Assembly (NCBI GenBank): GCA_958295785.1
Contig: OY282377.1
Span: 1,502,394 to 1,566,393 of the forward strand
DNA length: 64,000 nt
Reading direction: 5' to 3'
Origin: an uncultured Latescibacterota bacterium
Lineage (GTDB): Bacteria > Latescibacterota > UBA2968
The notes under the pieces were generated by a model that was not told where the DNA came from, ran no database searches, and worked only from the letters and a program-made list of their open reading frames with translations. A program made the translations under genes and the position numbers. Every line of letters starts with the position of its first letter. Within the stretch, counting starts at the first letter, position 1. Of the stretch, positions 45,714 to 54,387 are shown piece by piece.

Positions 45714-45777
45714 CGGTGGCCTCCAATGACGATTATTGCGGTTAATCCTACGGGATGATAAAGGCAGGTGCTGACCC

Positions 45778-46188
45778 CTATCCATAAAGCATCAAATAGA
45801 TGATCGCGCCGGTGAGGGAAACAAAGACCCAACTCGGCCAAACCCATCGGGCCAGGCGGCGGTGGCGATCAAATTCGCCCTTCAATGCGCGATAGACGAG
45901 CGCGGCGATAAAGGGCACATTGACAGCGGCCAAGATGATATGCGGGATGAGGATGGCAAAGTAGATCGGGCGCGTCCAATCGCGGTGCGGATAGGGCACA
46001 GAGCCGACCTGAAAGTGGTAAATCAGGTATGAGGTCAAAAAGAGAGCCGATAAGATCAACGCGGCGATCATACATTTTTGGTGCGTCTTGACGGCGCCGC
46101 GTTTGATAGCGATAAATCCCAACATGAGAAAAATGGTGCAACACCCATTGAGACAGGCGTTTATCGCGGGCAAGTCTGTGACGGACAT
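45778..46188 (-). CDS. DUF420 family membrane protein
   Basis: The 136-residue product has four or five hydrophobic helices: CTIFLMLGFIAIKRG, MIAALILSALFLTSYLIYHF, IYFAILIPHIILAAVNVPFI and WVFVSLTGAIIYLMLYG. SVTDLPAINACLNGC and the paired His residues (VKTHQKCM, IYHFQVG, IPHIIL) are DUF420 features. Members accompany haem-copper oxidase genes, but none is nearby. I chose ATG 46188 because the family starts here; a frame extends upstream to 46272 without a ribosome site. Confidence 0.85.
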   Translation of the reverse strand: MSVTDLPAINACLNGCCTIFLMLGFIAIKRGAVKTHQKCMIAALILSALFLTSYLIYHFQVGSVPYPHRDWTRPIYFAILIPHIILAAVNVPFIAALVYRALKGEFDRHRRLARWVWPSWVFVSLTGAIIYLMLYG

Positions 46189-46305
46189 GGCGTTGGAATC
46201 CCTGGATCTGAGGTGGTCAAAAAACAATAAAAGGCAGGACGCAGCGAATCCACTCATGACGAACTTACTCAATTATCTCAAAATTTTCAAGTGTAGATAT
46301 TTTTA

Positions 46306-46346
46306 ATCGCATCACATCAGGCCAATATCAATCAATTTGGTATTAC
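46306..46346 (+). repeat. Right-end remnant of the ~460-bp dispersed element
   Basis: CGCATCACATCAGGCCAATA followed by CAATTTGGTATTA matches the last 40 bp of the copy at 53788-54242. Nothing further left is shared. Confidence 0.65.
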
Positions 46347-46358
46347 ATCTACCCTCTA

Positions 46359-46387
46359 TTGACATTATCTTTTTTTTGATTTATTTT
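46359..46387 (+). promoter_or_regulatory. Sigma-70-type promoter
   Basis: TTGACA (46359-46364), a 17-bp T-rich spacer and TATTTT (46382-46387), 38 bp before the small gene at 46426 and probably also serving nadB. Confidence 0.6.
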
Positions 46388-46425
46388 CCCACACATTTTT
46401 TAACCCATCAACGCGGGGGATAACA

Positions 46426-46620
46426 ATGGCAGAGGCGGGAAATGCGTGGTTGACGCCCAAAGAGATCGGGGATCGGTTGGGCGCGCGAAAAGCCAAAGAA
46501 GTGCAAGAAGATTTGCTCTATGGACGCCGAACGCGGCGCGAAATATTGGATCTGGTGATGGCAGCGGTGGGGTGCAACGAATTTTCGGCGGAAGATTTTT
46601 TGCGCGAAATTGTGAAGTGA
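46426..46620 (+). CDS. Small protein of unknown function (64 aa)
   Basis: MAEAGNAWLTPKEIGDRLGA and the following RKAKEVQEDLLYGRRTRREI suggest a small helical, charged protein with a helix-turn-helix-like front (LTPKEIGDRLGARKAKEVQE). GCGGGGGAT lies eight bases before the ATG, and a good promoter is upstream. I do not recognise a family. It is 56 bp before nadB, with a degenerate palindromic repeat between. A DNA-binding role is possible but unproven. Confidence 0.55.
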   Translation: MAEAGNAWLTPKEIGDRLGARKAKEVQEDLLYGRRTRREILDLVMAAVGCNEFSAEDFLREIVK

Positions 46621-46627
46621 TTGAAAG

Positions 46628-46647
46628 GTAGGGGCGCGGCCCCTATG
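46628..46647 (+). repeat. Degenerate GTAGGGGCG-type repeat
   Basis: GTAGGGGCGCGGCCCCTATG; the core is kept and the right side lost. It lies between the small gene and nadB. Confidence 0.6.
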
Positions 46648-46676
46648 TTACGGGATACTCGATAAGGCAGCGCGCC

Positions 46677-48263
46677 ATGTCTGAAATTTATCAATCCGAT
46701 TATCTGGTCATTGGCAGTGGGATTGCCGGCCTTTCATTTGCCCTTCAAGCGGCAGAGACAGGGTCTGTCACCCTGATCACAAAAAAAGAATTTCGGGAAT
46801 CCAATACCAATTACGCGCAGGGCGGGATTGCGTCTGTCTTGCATCCGACCGATTCGTTTGATCTTCACCGGCGAGACACCATTCGGGCCGGCGCGGGGTT
46901 GTGCCGCGAAGACGTGGTGGATATGGTGGTGCGCGCAGGCCCCAAAATGGTCGAGGCCCTCATCGCATGGGGGGCCGCGTTCACGCGGTCGGGAACCGAT
47001 CTCGCGCTCGGGCGCGAGGGCGGGCACTCAAAAAATCGCATCGTGTACGCTGCGGACCTGACTGGACGAGAGATAGAACGCGCATTGACCGCAGCCGCAG
47101 AAGCGCGTCCCAATATCGCGGTGTATGAACACCACATGGCGATTGATCTCATCGCGGCAGAAAAAAAAAGTCACTGCTGGGGCGTTTACGCCTTGGACAC
47201 CTCAACCGCACAGGTAAAGCCCTTTTTGGCAAAATACACGTTGTTGTGCAGCGGCGGGTGTGGTCGCATTTATCTGCACTCGACCAACCCGGCCATTGCA
47301 ACCGGCGATGGGATCGCCATGGCCTATCGCGCAGGCGCGAGCGTGGGCAATTTGGAATTTATGCAGTTTCACCCCACCACGCTTTGCCACAGCGAGGCCA
47401 ATTCCTTTTTGATTTCCGAAGCCGTGCGCGGGCATGGCGGCATTTTGGTAGATCGCACCGGGCGGGCTTTCATGGCCGATTATCACGCGATGGGCGAACT
47501 CGCGCCTCGAGATGTGGTCGCGCGGGCAATGGATAGCGAGTTAAAAAAAACCGGCGATTCCTGTGTGTTTCTCGACATTACCCATTGCCCGAGCGCGGAA
47601 TTGCAGGCGCGTTTTCCCACCATTTACGCGCGGTGCCTGCAATTTGGCATTGATATGGCGTGCGATCCCATCCCGGTTGTGCCGGCCGCGCACTACATGT
47701 GTGGCGGGGTTTTCACGGATACGTGGGGGCGCACCGCCATCGAACGGCTCTACGCCTCGGGCGAGGTGGCCTGCACCGGATTGCACGGCGCGAATCGCTT
47801 GGCGAGCAACTCGCTTTTGGAAGCCTTGGTGTTTTCCCAGCGCGCGTTTTCCCACATCCAACATGATGCCGATGCGAGGCGCGATTTTCCCGACATTCCC
47901 GCGTGGCGAGACGCCGATGGGTTCAACAAAGAAAAATGGGCTTTGCTGTCACGCGCCCGGCGCGAAGTGCAGGCGCTGATGTGGGATGACGTGGGCATTG
48001 TGAGATCGGATTTTCGGTTGAAGCGCGCGGCCTGTCGCATTGACGCGATTGTGCGGGAAGTCGAAGCCTTTTACAACCGCTCGCAAGTGACCGAGGCCCT
48101 GCTGGAACTCCGCAACCTGACGACCGTCGCCGCGCTGACCGTGCGCTGCGCCCTGTCCCGCCGCGAAAGCCGCGGCCTGCACCACACGCTCGACTGCCCC
48201 CAAATGGTCGAATCCGCAAGAGACACGGTGATCCACGAAGGCGTTGGGCGTTGGGCGGACTGA
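46677..48263 (+). CDS. nadB: L-aspartate oxidase
   Basis: The 528-residue flavoenzyme oxidises aspartate to iminoaspartate, the first step of NAD synthesis. DYLVIGSGIAGLSFALQAAE is the FAD-binding fold; NTNYAQGGIASVL, EGGHSKNRIVYAADLTG, HPTTLCHSEANSFLISEAVR and GEVACTGLHGANRLASNSLL are diagnostic. Length agrees with the family (about 530-540). No nadA or nadC is in the window. AAGGCAGC lies nine bases before the ATG. Confidence 0.97.
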   Translation: MSEIYQSDYLVIGSGIAGLSFALQAAETGSVTLITKKEFRESNTNYAQGGIASVLHPTDSFDLHRRDTIRAGAGLCREDVVDMVVRAGPKMVEALIAWGAAFTRSGTDLALGREGGHSKNRIVYAADLTGREIERALTAAAEARPNIAVYEHHMAIDLIAAEKKSHCWGVYALDTSTAQVKPFLAKYTLLCSGGCGRIYLHSTNPAIATGDGIAMAYRAGASVGNLEFMQFHPTTLCHSEANSFLISEAVRGHGGILVDRTGRAFMADYHAMGELAPRDVVARAMDSELKKTGDSCVFLDITHCPSAELQARFPTIYARCLQFGIDMACDPIPVVPAAHYMCGGVFTDTWGRTAIERLYASGEVACTGLHGANRLASNSLLEALVFSQRAFSHIQHDADARRDFPDIPAWRDADGFNKEKWALLSRARREVQALMWDDVGIVRSDFRLKRAACRIDAIVREVEAFYNRSQVTEALLELRNLTTVAALTVRCALSRRESRGLHHTLDCPQMVESARDTVIHEGVGRWAD

Positions 48264-48291
48264 CCGGCGAGCACGGGGGCATCGCCCCTAC
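48264..48291 (-). repeat. GTAGGGGCG-type short palindromic repeat (reverse)
   Basis: CCGGCGAGCACGGGGGCATC then GCCCCTAC, starting at the base after the nadB stop codon. Placement right behind a stop codon also occurs at the cupin gene. Confidence 0.8.
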
Positions 48292-48329
48292 ACAGTGGAT
48301 AAACTTCCATTTCACCTTACGGAGTCCCC

Positions 48330-50129
48330 ATGCCCACCGGCATCGCCATCCTCGATTTTGGCGGGCAGTACGCCCACTTGATTGCCAATCGGATTCGCCG
48401 ATTGCGGGTTTATGCCGAAATTTTCCCGCCGCATGTCGATCCGTCGGCATTGCGCGGGGTTTCGGGCGTGATCTTGTCGGGTGGCCCTGCGAGTGTGTAC
48501 GATCCGGACCAGCCCGCGTTCAACGCCGAATTGTTGGCGATGCCCGTGCCCATTCTCGGCCTCTGTTATGGGCATCAGTTGTTGTGCATGCACTTGGGCG
48601 GCGAGGTCGTTGCGGGCGATGTGCGAGAATACGGGGCCGCCACATTGAAAATTGTGGGCGGGTCGGACTTATTCGCCGGGCTTGGCGACGCGCAGGAAGT
48701 TTGGATGAGCCACGGCGATGTGGTCGCAACATTGCCCGATGGGTTTGAAATTTTGGGGGCAACCGAAGATTGTCCTTTGGCGGCGATTGGCAGTGCCCAG
48801 CGTCAAATCTACGGCTTGCAATTTCACCCGGAAGTGGCGCACACGCCGTGCGGGCTGGGTATTTTCGACAATTTTTTGACACTCTGCAACGCGCCCCGAA
48901 CTTGGACGATGGGCAATTACGCAGACGTGCTGATGGAGGACATGCGCGCACAAGTGGGCGAGCGCAATGTGTTTTTGCTCGTGTCCGGCGGCGTGGATTC
49001 GTCGGTGGCTTTTGTGTTGTTCAACAAAGCACTCGGCGCAGACCGCGTGCTGGGATTGCACATCGACAACGGGTTTATGCGCGAGGGCGAGACCACGGCG
49101 GTCAAAACTTTTCTCGAAAAAGAAGGGTTTGACAATCTGATGGTCAAAGATGCCAGCGATGATTTTTTGATGAACACAGAGGGGTTGACCGACCCAGAAG
49201 CCAAGCGCGAGGCCATTGGGCGAACCTTTTTGGCGGTCAAGGACAAAGTGATGGCGACATTGCACCTCAATGCAGGGGACTGGGTGTTGGCGCAGGGCAC
49301 GCTCTATCCGGATACCATCGAATCCGGAGGCACGGAACACGCCGCGTTGATCAAGACGCACCACAATCGCATCGGCCTCATCGACGAATTGATCGCACAG
49401 GGCAAGGTGGTCGAGCCTTTGGCGCAATTGTACAAAGACGAGGTGCGCGAACTCGGGCGCGAGTTGGGGTTGCCCGATCCCCTCGTGTGGCGGCATCCAT
49501 TCCCCGGCCCTGGCCTGGCCGTGCGCTGTTTGTGTTCGGACGGTCGAGATCCGGGAGACGAGATCGCAAGCGCAGAGCAGGCCGCGTCGGCTATCGCGTC
49601 TGAGGCGGGTTTGCAACTGCGAATTTTGCCCGTCAAAAGCGTGGGCGTTCAAGGCGATTTCCGCACGTACTCACATCCCGCGCTCGTTTGGGGCCGTGCC
49701 GATTGGCGCGTTCTCGAAGATGTCTCCACGCGGATCACCAACGGCGTACCGGGCATCAACCGCGTGGTGTATTTGATCGCGCCAGACGCGCCGCCCAAAA
49801 CGCGCCTCAAACGCGCCTTCTTGACCCGGCAAAGGCTCGATCTGTTGCGTCAGGCCGATGCCATCGCCATGCGCGCACTCGACCGTGCGGGTCTCATGGC
49901 CGCCGTATCTCAGATGCCTACTGTCTTGGCGCCGTTGACCGCAGATGGGCAGAACGAGATCGCGATTTTGCGCCCGATTTCGACCCCCGATTTTATGACC
50001 GCGCGTTTCGCCCCTTTGCCCCGCGCTTTGGTGCGCGAGATCGCCGCCGAGATATGGAAGTTGCCGGGCATTGCAGCCGCGTGTTACGACATCACGCACA
50101 AACCCCCGGGCACAGTGGAATGGGAGTAG
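48330..50129 (+). CDS. guaA: GMP synthase (glutamine-hydrolysing)
   Basis: The 599-residue bifunctional enzyme aminates XMP to GMP. The N-terminal glutamine amidotransferase has GLCYGHQLL (catalytic Cys about 81) and LQFHPEVAHT (His, Glu). The ATP pyrophosphatase domain has LVSGGVDSSVAFVL, and TLYPDTIESGG is characteristic. The C-terminal dimerisation part is split by an extra region compared with the 525-residue E. coli enzyme, seen in several phyla with long GuaA. ACGGAG lies seven bases upstream. moaC follows after 3 bp. Confidence 0.97.
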   Translation: MPTGIAILDFGGQYAHLIANRIRRLRVYAEIFPPHVDPSALRGVSGVILSGGPASVYDPDQPAFNAELLAMPVPILGLCYGHQLLCMHLGGEVVAGDVREYGAATLKIVGGSDLFAGLGDAQEVWMSHGDVVATLPDGFEILGATEDCPLAAIGSAQRQIYGLQFHPEVAHTPCGLGIFDNFLTLCNAPRTWTMGNYADVLMEDMRAQVGERNVFLLVSGGVDSSVAFVLFNKALGADRVLGLHIDNGFMREGETTAVKTFLEKEGFDNLMVKDASDDFLMNTEGLTDPEAKREAIGRTFLAVKDKVMATLHLNAGDWVLAQGTLYPDTIESGGTEHAALIKTHHNRIGLIDELIAQGKVVEPLAQLYKDEVRELGRELGLPDPLVWRHPFPGPGLAVRCLCSDGRDPGDEIASAEQAASAIASEAGLQLRILPVKSVGVQGDFRTYSHPALVWGRADWRVLEDVSTRITNGVPGINRVVYLIAPDAPPKTRLKRAFLTRQRLDLLRQADAIAMRALDRAGLMAAVSQMPTVLAPLTADGQNEIAILRPISTPDFMTARFAPLPRALVREIAAEIWKLPGIAAACYDITHKPPGTVEWE

Positions 50130-50132
50130 AAC

Positions 50133-50612
50133 ATGTTGACGCACATCGACCAACAGGGCAATGTGAAGATGGTGGATGTCACGGATAAAGCCGTGACAGA
50201 CCGCGCGGCCACGGCGTCGGGAAAAATCTCAATGCAGCCCGAAACCCTGCGTCTCATCACCGGCGGACAAGTGCCCAAAGGCAATGTCTTGGAAACAGCG
50301 CGCATTGCCGGGGCGATGGCCGCCAAACGCGCGTCTGACCTCATTCCAATGTGCCACCCCTTGGGCATTACGGGCATTGACCTGCGCTTTGAGATCGAAA
50401 ATGCGAGCATTGTGGCGACGGCGATGGTGCGCGTGCCCGGGCGCACGGGTGTCGAGATGGAAGCCCTGACCGCGGTCAGCGTGGCCCTATTGACGATTTA
50501 CGACATGTGCAAAGCCGTTGACCGCAGCATGGTCATCGGCGAGATATGTCTGTTGCACAAAAGCGGCGGGCAAAGTGGAACTTATGTCCGCGGCGGCTCC
50601 AATTCGCAGTGA
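50133..50612 (+). CDS. moaC: Cyclic pyranopterin monophosphate synthase
   Basis: The 159-residue protein catalyses the second step of molybdenum cofactor synthesis with Moa[52 protein letters not shown] (catalytic His region) and [20 protein letters not shown] are diagnostic. Length is normal. It begins three bases after guaA stops, so the two are translationally close. No other mo genes are in the window. Confidence 0.97.
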   Translation: MLTHIDQQGNVKMVDVTDKAVTDRAATASGKISMQPETLRLITGGQVPKGNVLETARIAGAMAAKRASDLIPMCHPLGITGIDLRFEIENASIVATAMVRVPGRTGVEMEALTAVSVALLTIYDMCKAVDRSMVIGEICLLHKSGGQSGTYVRGGSNSQ

Positions 50613-50632
50613 GCCTTGCCAATAGAGAATTT

Positions 50633-50875
50633 ATGGTTCTGGACACGCACAAAGCAGTGAAGATGCTGACAGAAGTCGGGTTTGATGAACCCCAAGCCGA
50701 GGCCGCAGTGACAACGGTCGGCAATGCGTTTGACGACAGCGTTGCAACAAAAACCGATATAGCGGAAGTGCGCGCCGAGATGCGGGAACTCGAACAGCGC
50801 ATGATGATCGAGATGGGCGGATTTATCGCCGCGGCCGTCGGCCTGATCACCGGCCTCAACACACTGATTGGCTAA
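50633..50875 (+). CDS. Small coiled-coil/membrane protein (DUF1640-like)
   Basis: The 80-residue product begins MVLDTHKAVKMLTEVGFDEP and has KTDIAEVRAEMRELEQRMMI (heptad coiled coil) and one C-terminal hydrophobic helix (MGGFIAAAVGLITGLNTLIG). This is the layout of the DUF1640/CCDC90-like proteins common in bacteria. Function is unknown. Its stop overlaps the start of the next gene (TAATG). It is the first gene of the three-gene module ending in the PIN-domain pseudogene. Confidence 0.7.
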   Translation: MVLDTHKAVKMLTEVGFDEPQAEAAVTTVGNAFDDSVATKTDIAEVRAEMRELEQRMMIEMGGFIAAAVGLITGLNTLIG

Positions 50876-51624
50876 TGGAGCAGAAGTCTATGGGTAATCG
50901 CGCTCAAAATCGAATCACTTTGACGCTTGAAGGCCAAAAAATCCCGGGCGAACAATTTGTCGCGGGGATTAACGCCCTGTTCAAACTCATCAATGCGGTT
51001 TCCGGTGAGGTGATGGATGGAGCTATTGACTGGGTGGTATCGGTTGAACCCGGCAGTGTTGTCGTCCATTTTGACCCCGAATCTATGTCCGCAGATCATG
51101 TCCCAAAGGCGATAGAGGCCATTTCGGATGGCTTGGCGCGTCTCGAGAATGGACGGGAAAATCGGCCTCGTTATTTCAATGACGATGCCTTGCGATCTGC
51201 CAAATCTTTGGCAGACTTGGCAAAAGTTGGGGGTGACAATCGCAATTGCGTGCGTATTGATTTCCCCAAGCGAAGACAAACGCTCTCAAAATGCACGGTC
51301 GCAACAGTAGATGCAATGTTTCGCGTCTATCGCACGACGCTGGGTTCTGTAGAAGGCTATTTGCAGACCGTCACGAGCCGAAGGAAGGATCAATTCAATA
51401 TTTACGACCGATTGACAGACCACCCTGTAAAGTGTTTTTTTTCTCGGGAATTAAAACGGGAAGTCCTGAAGGCATTTGACAAGCGCGTGCAGGCTTATGG
51501 AATGGTGAATTACAGGAAAGATGGAAAGCCTTATAGCATCATTGTAGAAAATTTTAAGGTTTTTCCTCCGTCAGATGAACGTCCCTCTTTTTCTGACATT
51601 ATCGGCCTCTACAAAAAACTATGA
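50875..51624 (+). CDS. Protein of unknown function upstream of a PIN toxin gene
   Basis: The 249-residue product is not recognised. LTLEGQKIPGEQFVAGINAL near the start, VSVEPGSVVVHFDP and the basic stretch QTVTSRRKDQFNIYDRLTDH can be seen. There is no signal peptide or membrane helix. Start 50875 overlaps the previous stop; ATG 50890 after GGAGCAG is an alternative. Its stop overlaps the start of the PIN gene (ATGA), so translation is coupled. By position it may be the antitoxin or a partner of the PIN protein, though it is much larger than ordinary antitoxins. Confidence 0.65.
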   Translation: MEQKSMGNRAQNRITLTLEGQKIPGEQFVAGINALFKLINAVSGEVMDGAIDWVVSVEPGSVVVHFDPESMSADHVPKAIEAISDGLARLENGRENRPRYFNDDALRSAKSLADLAKVGGDNRNCVRIDFPKRRQTLSKCTVATVDAMFRVYRTTLGSVEGYLQTVTSRRKDQFNIYDRLTDHPVKCFFSRELKREVLKAFDKRVQAYGMVNYRKDGKPYSIIVENFKVFPPSDERPSFSDIIGLYKKL

Positions 51625-52091
51625 ATGAAACGATTCAATTGCGGTACTGGGATTCGGCAGTTTTTCTCGGTCTGCTCAACGCCGAGACAAACAGAGTGCG
51701 CGCTTGCCAGGGTGTCATTGAGGCAGCACAGCGCAATGAAGTCCATATTGTCACTTCAGCTATCACACTAATTGAAGTGATAAAATTGAGAGGGGAACAG
51801 CCGGTCGGTGGTGAACACGAAGATACGATTCGGAAATTTTTTGAACAGGAATTTATCATCATTCGTCCAGTTGATACGTCAATAGGGTTGGCAGCCAGGA
51901 AATTGATATAGATATATACTCACCTCAAACCAAAAGATTCCATCCATGTCGCTACGGCGGTTGAGTATCAAGTGGCGTCTTTGGACACATTTGATGAAGA
52001 TCTAATACGGCTAAACGGAAAAATTGGCGACCCCGGTCTGCGAATCGGTCCTCCGGATTTACCTTATCAACCCAAGTTGCCCGGCGTGTGA
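51621..52091 (+). pseudogene. PIN-domain ribonuclease (toxin-like) gene with a premature TAG
   Basis: LRYWDSAVFLGLLNAETNRV carries the first catalytic Asp and VTSAITLIEVIKL the first conserved Glu. After GLAARKLI there is a TAG (51909-51911), and the same frame continues IYTHLKPKDSIHVATAVEYQ and LDTFDEDLIRLNGK with the remaining acidic residues, ending at TGA 52089-52091 (157 codons in all). One nonsense change, perhaps from a Trp codon, is the only defect seen. The truncated product would lack half of the active site. Confidence 0.82.
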
Positions 52092-52283
52092 CACTTCAAA
52101 CGCCCCCAAAATTGCCGCCTTCTCTCAAGCCTTTCCCTTTCTCGCCGTGAATGGGTCTGGACAGCGACACGTTTTGAACTGCTCCGAGCCTTTCGCAGTT
52201 CCGCCTGCCTTTTTAATTCCGCTATCCCCTCAAGAGGCTTGACATTGCCCTTGGGCTTTTTTACATTTTCGCCGCCATTGTAT
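52092..52283. other. Intergenic stretch before tRNA-Lys
   Basis: No supported gene. A minus-strand frame rich in Lys/Arg overlaps the tRNA and is doubtful. Confidence 0.4.
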
Positions 52284-52356
52284 GCGCCCATAGCTCAACT
52301 GGTAGAGCAACTGACTCTTAATCAGTAGGTTCGGGGTTCGATTCCCTGTGGGCGCA
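52284..52356 (+). tRNA. tRNA-Lys (anticodon CTT)
   Basis: The acceptor stem GCGCCCA pairs with TGGGCGC, with discriminator A at 52356. The D-arm is GCTC/GAGC with loop AACTGGTA. The anticodon stem ACTGA/TCAGT encloses loop CTCTTAA, giving CTT. The T-arm is CGGGG-TTCGATT-CCCTG. CCA is not encoded. It reads AAG codons. Confidence 0.97.
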
Positions 52357-52404
52357 TTTTTTTATTGCCCAAAATATTATGCACGACACGGGAGATTTGT
52401 CCGA

Positions 52405-53673
52405 ATGTCCGATACACACAAGGGGCTCATCGCGCCCCACGGCGGTTTGGCTGAGCCGGTCAATCGCACGGTTGCAGATGTGGAGCCCTTTTTGACCGAG
52501 GCGTGCGAATTGCCGCGCGTTTTGGTCAGCGATGCAGATTTGTCCTCGGTCTATCGCTTTGGCGATGGCGGGTTGAGCCCGCTTACCGGGCCGATGGACG
52601 CACAGACCTATTACCGGGTGTTGGATGAAGCGGCCATTGAAGTCGATGGCACGCGCTATGCGTGGACCATTCCCATCTCATTGCCCGTGCGCGCCGATGT
52701 CGCCAAAACCCTCTCTGTGGGGCAACGCGTCGCGTTGGAAAACACGGCTGGCGACATTGTGGGCGCGCTGGATATCAGCGACGTTTTTCAATGGGATAAA
52801 ACCACGTACCTCGAGCGCGTTTATTTGACCGAGCGCACGGATCATCCGGGCGCGGATATGGTTTTGAATGGCGATGCCGACAAGACCCATCTTTTGGGCG
52901 GCGAGATTCAGGTGTTGCCCCAACCGCGCAATCCGCATTTTGGACAATACGTGCTCAGTCCGCGAGAGGTCAGGCCCTTGTTGGCGCGAAAAGGCTGGGC
53001 GCGCGTTGTGGCTTTTCAAACGCGCAATGCCCTGCACCGGGCGCACGAATACGCGCTGGTCTATGGCTTGGAAACCCTGTTGCGCCGGGGATACAACGCC
53101 GGGGCGTGCCTAAACCCGCTGGTGGGCGAAACCAAATCGGACGATGTGCCCGCCGAGATTCGCATGCAAACCTACGAAGCCCTGATCGCAGAACGGGGAT
53201 TGGGCAAAGGCGATAGCGATGTGGCATTGTGGCAAAATCGCGGGGAATCCGTCTCGGATCGGGTGATCTTATTGGGCTTGGATATCAAGATGTTTTACGC
53301 CGGCCCCAAAGAAGCCGTGATGCACGCGATCTACCGGCAGAACTTTGGATTTACAGACATCATCATCGGCCGCAAACACGCAGACGCGCCCTATCGCGAT
53401 GGCAGCGCGATTTGGGGCGATTTCGACGCCCAAGACATTTTTGATCACCTCAATGGCGACCTGCAAATCCAGCCTGTGAACGTGGGGTTTGCAGCCTATT
53501 ACGAATCCATTGGCCGCGTGGATCTGATGGAACACCACGCCGATGAAACGCCGGTGTTTATCTCCGGCTCGCAAGTGCGCGAGACCCTCGGCAATGGCGC
53601 GCAAGTCGATCCCCGAATCATGCGCCCGAGCACATCCAAAATTTTGAGCAGAGCGATGATGGGAAAAGTATAA
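52405..53673 (+). CDS. sat: Sulfate adenylyltransferase (ATP sulfurylase)
   Basis: The 422-residue enzyme makes adenylyl sulfate from ATP and sulfate. [17 protein letters not shown] holds the QTRN and HRAHE motifs, [17 protein letters not shown] the central block, and [13 protein letters not shown] the GR-x-HA motif. No APS kinase or reductase lies nearby. ATG 52405 follows CGGGAGA; an in-frame start upstream reaches into the tRNA and is rejected. Given three sulfatases in the window, it may assimilate released sulfate, which is inference. Confidence 0.96.
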   Translation: MSDTHKGLIAPHGGLAEPVNRTVADVEPFLTEACELPRVLVSDADLSSVYRFGDGGLSPLTGPMDAQTYYRVLDEAAIEVDGTRYAWTIPISLPVRADVAKTLSVGQRVALENTAGDIVGALDISDVFQWDKTTYLERVYLTERTDHPGADMVLNGDADKTHLLGGEIQVLPQPRNPHFGQYVLSPREVRPLLARKGWARVVAFQTRNALHRAHEYALVYGLETLLRRGYNAGACLNPLVGETKSDDVPAEIRMQTYEALIAERGLGKGDSDVALWQNRGESVSDRVILLGLDIKMFYAGPKEAVMHAIYRQNFGFTDIIIGRKHADAPYRDGSAIWGDFDAQDIFDHLNGDLQIQPVNVGFAAYYESIGRVDLMEHHADETPVFISGSQVRETLGNGAQVDPRIMRPSTSKILSRAMMGKV

Positions 53674-53738
53674 AGTGCAAAGTGCGGTTGGGCGGGCTGA
53701 CCGCTGACCACCCATGGTCTCCCCGCCCCCTATCAGTC

Positions 53739-53765
53739 GTAGGGATAGGCCCCTGTGCCTGTCCT
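53739..53765 (+). repeat. Degenerate GTAGGGGCG-type repeat
   Basis: GTAGGGATAGGCCCCTGTGC then CTGTCC. It has drifted from the consensus and sits just left of the next element. Confidence 0.55.
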
Positions 53766-53787
53766 CGTACCCGGCGGGAGAGACGGG

Positions 53788-54242
53788 TTATACCAAAATG
53801 AGGAATGGGGAACAGACGTTCCGTAGGGATCATGCTTGTCTCAAGCGTTTGGTCCTACAGCATCGTTTGTTGCCTTTGATGCGTTGGCTACGCCTGTGCC
53901 TACGGCGTGCGGCGACCGACTTTTTTTTAACAGCAAAAAAAGTAGGCGAGCGGGGTACAACTGCCTTAGCAGTTCAAAAATGCCGCTCTCATGCGCCGAG
54001 GGGCTGGCACAGCGCAAATCGCTTTACAGGTCGCACAACATGCGTTGGCCTGCAAGGTGGGTTGCAAAATGGATGTGGGTTGCGAGACGGCCTTGCGCGC
54101 TGTGCGCGATGGCATGATCTGATGGTTTTTTGGGATGGCCTTGTTGCAATGGCTTCTCTGAATGACTGGGTAAGGTCAAGGGGATCGCTTGCGGGCAACA
54201 TATCGCATCATATCAGGGCAACAGAAAATCAATTTGGTATTA
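53788..54242 (+). repeat. Copy 2 (full length) of the ~460-bp dispersed element with terminal inverted repeats
   Basis: The left end TTATACCAAAATGAGG and right end AAAATCAATTTGGTATTA are imperfect inverted repeats with ATACCAAA shared. Internally it carries GTTGGCTACGCCTGTGCCTA, a GACCGAC plus poly-T tract, and GCTGGCACAGCGCAAATCGC. It is closely related to 57214-57684 and 5395-5662. Frames differ between copies, so it is non-coding, either a miniature element or an RNA-encoding repeat. Confidence 0.8.
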
Positions 54243-54275
54243 GAACAGACCACCGGTCACTGACAACTGACCGAT

Positions 54276-54313
54276 AAAAACGTCTGAGATACTGCGTCTC
54301 AGGCGTTTTTTTT
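54276..54313 (+). terminator. Hairpin with T tract
   Basis: ACGTCTGAGA (54280-54289) pairs with TCTCAGGCGT (54297-54306, one mismatch) and is followed by T residues to 54313. It lies between the dispersed element and rsmB and could serve either strand. Confidence 0.65.
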
Positions 54314-54387
54314 GCCTGTGCGTCAAATGCCCTAATCCCCGATCTCATGTGGTTGCTTTCGCTTTGGGCGGGCGCCGGCCCTCACCT

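Noticed and set aside
52067-52291. A 74-codon minus-strand frame rich in Lys and Arg.
   Set aside because: It overlaps the tRNA at its start and the PIN pseudogene at its end and has no ribosome site; not supported.
53836-54117. Open frames inside the ~460-bp element (also 57224-57472 and 5402-5590).
   Set aside because: Frames are broken differently in each copy, so no protein is conserved.
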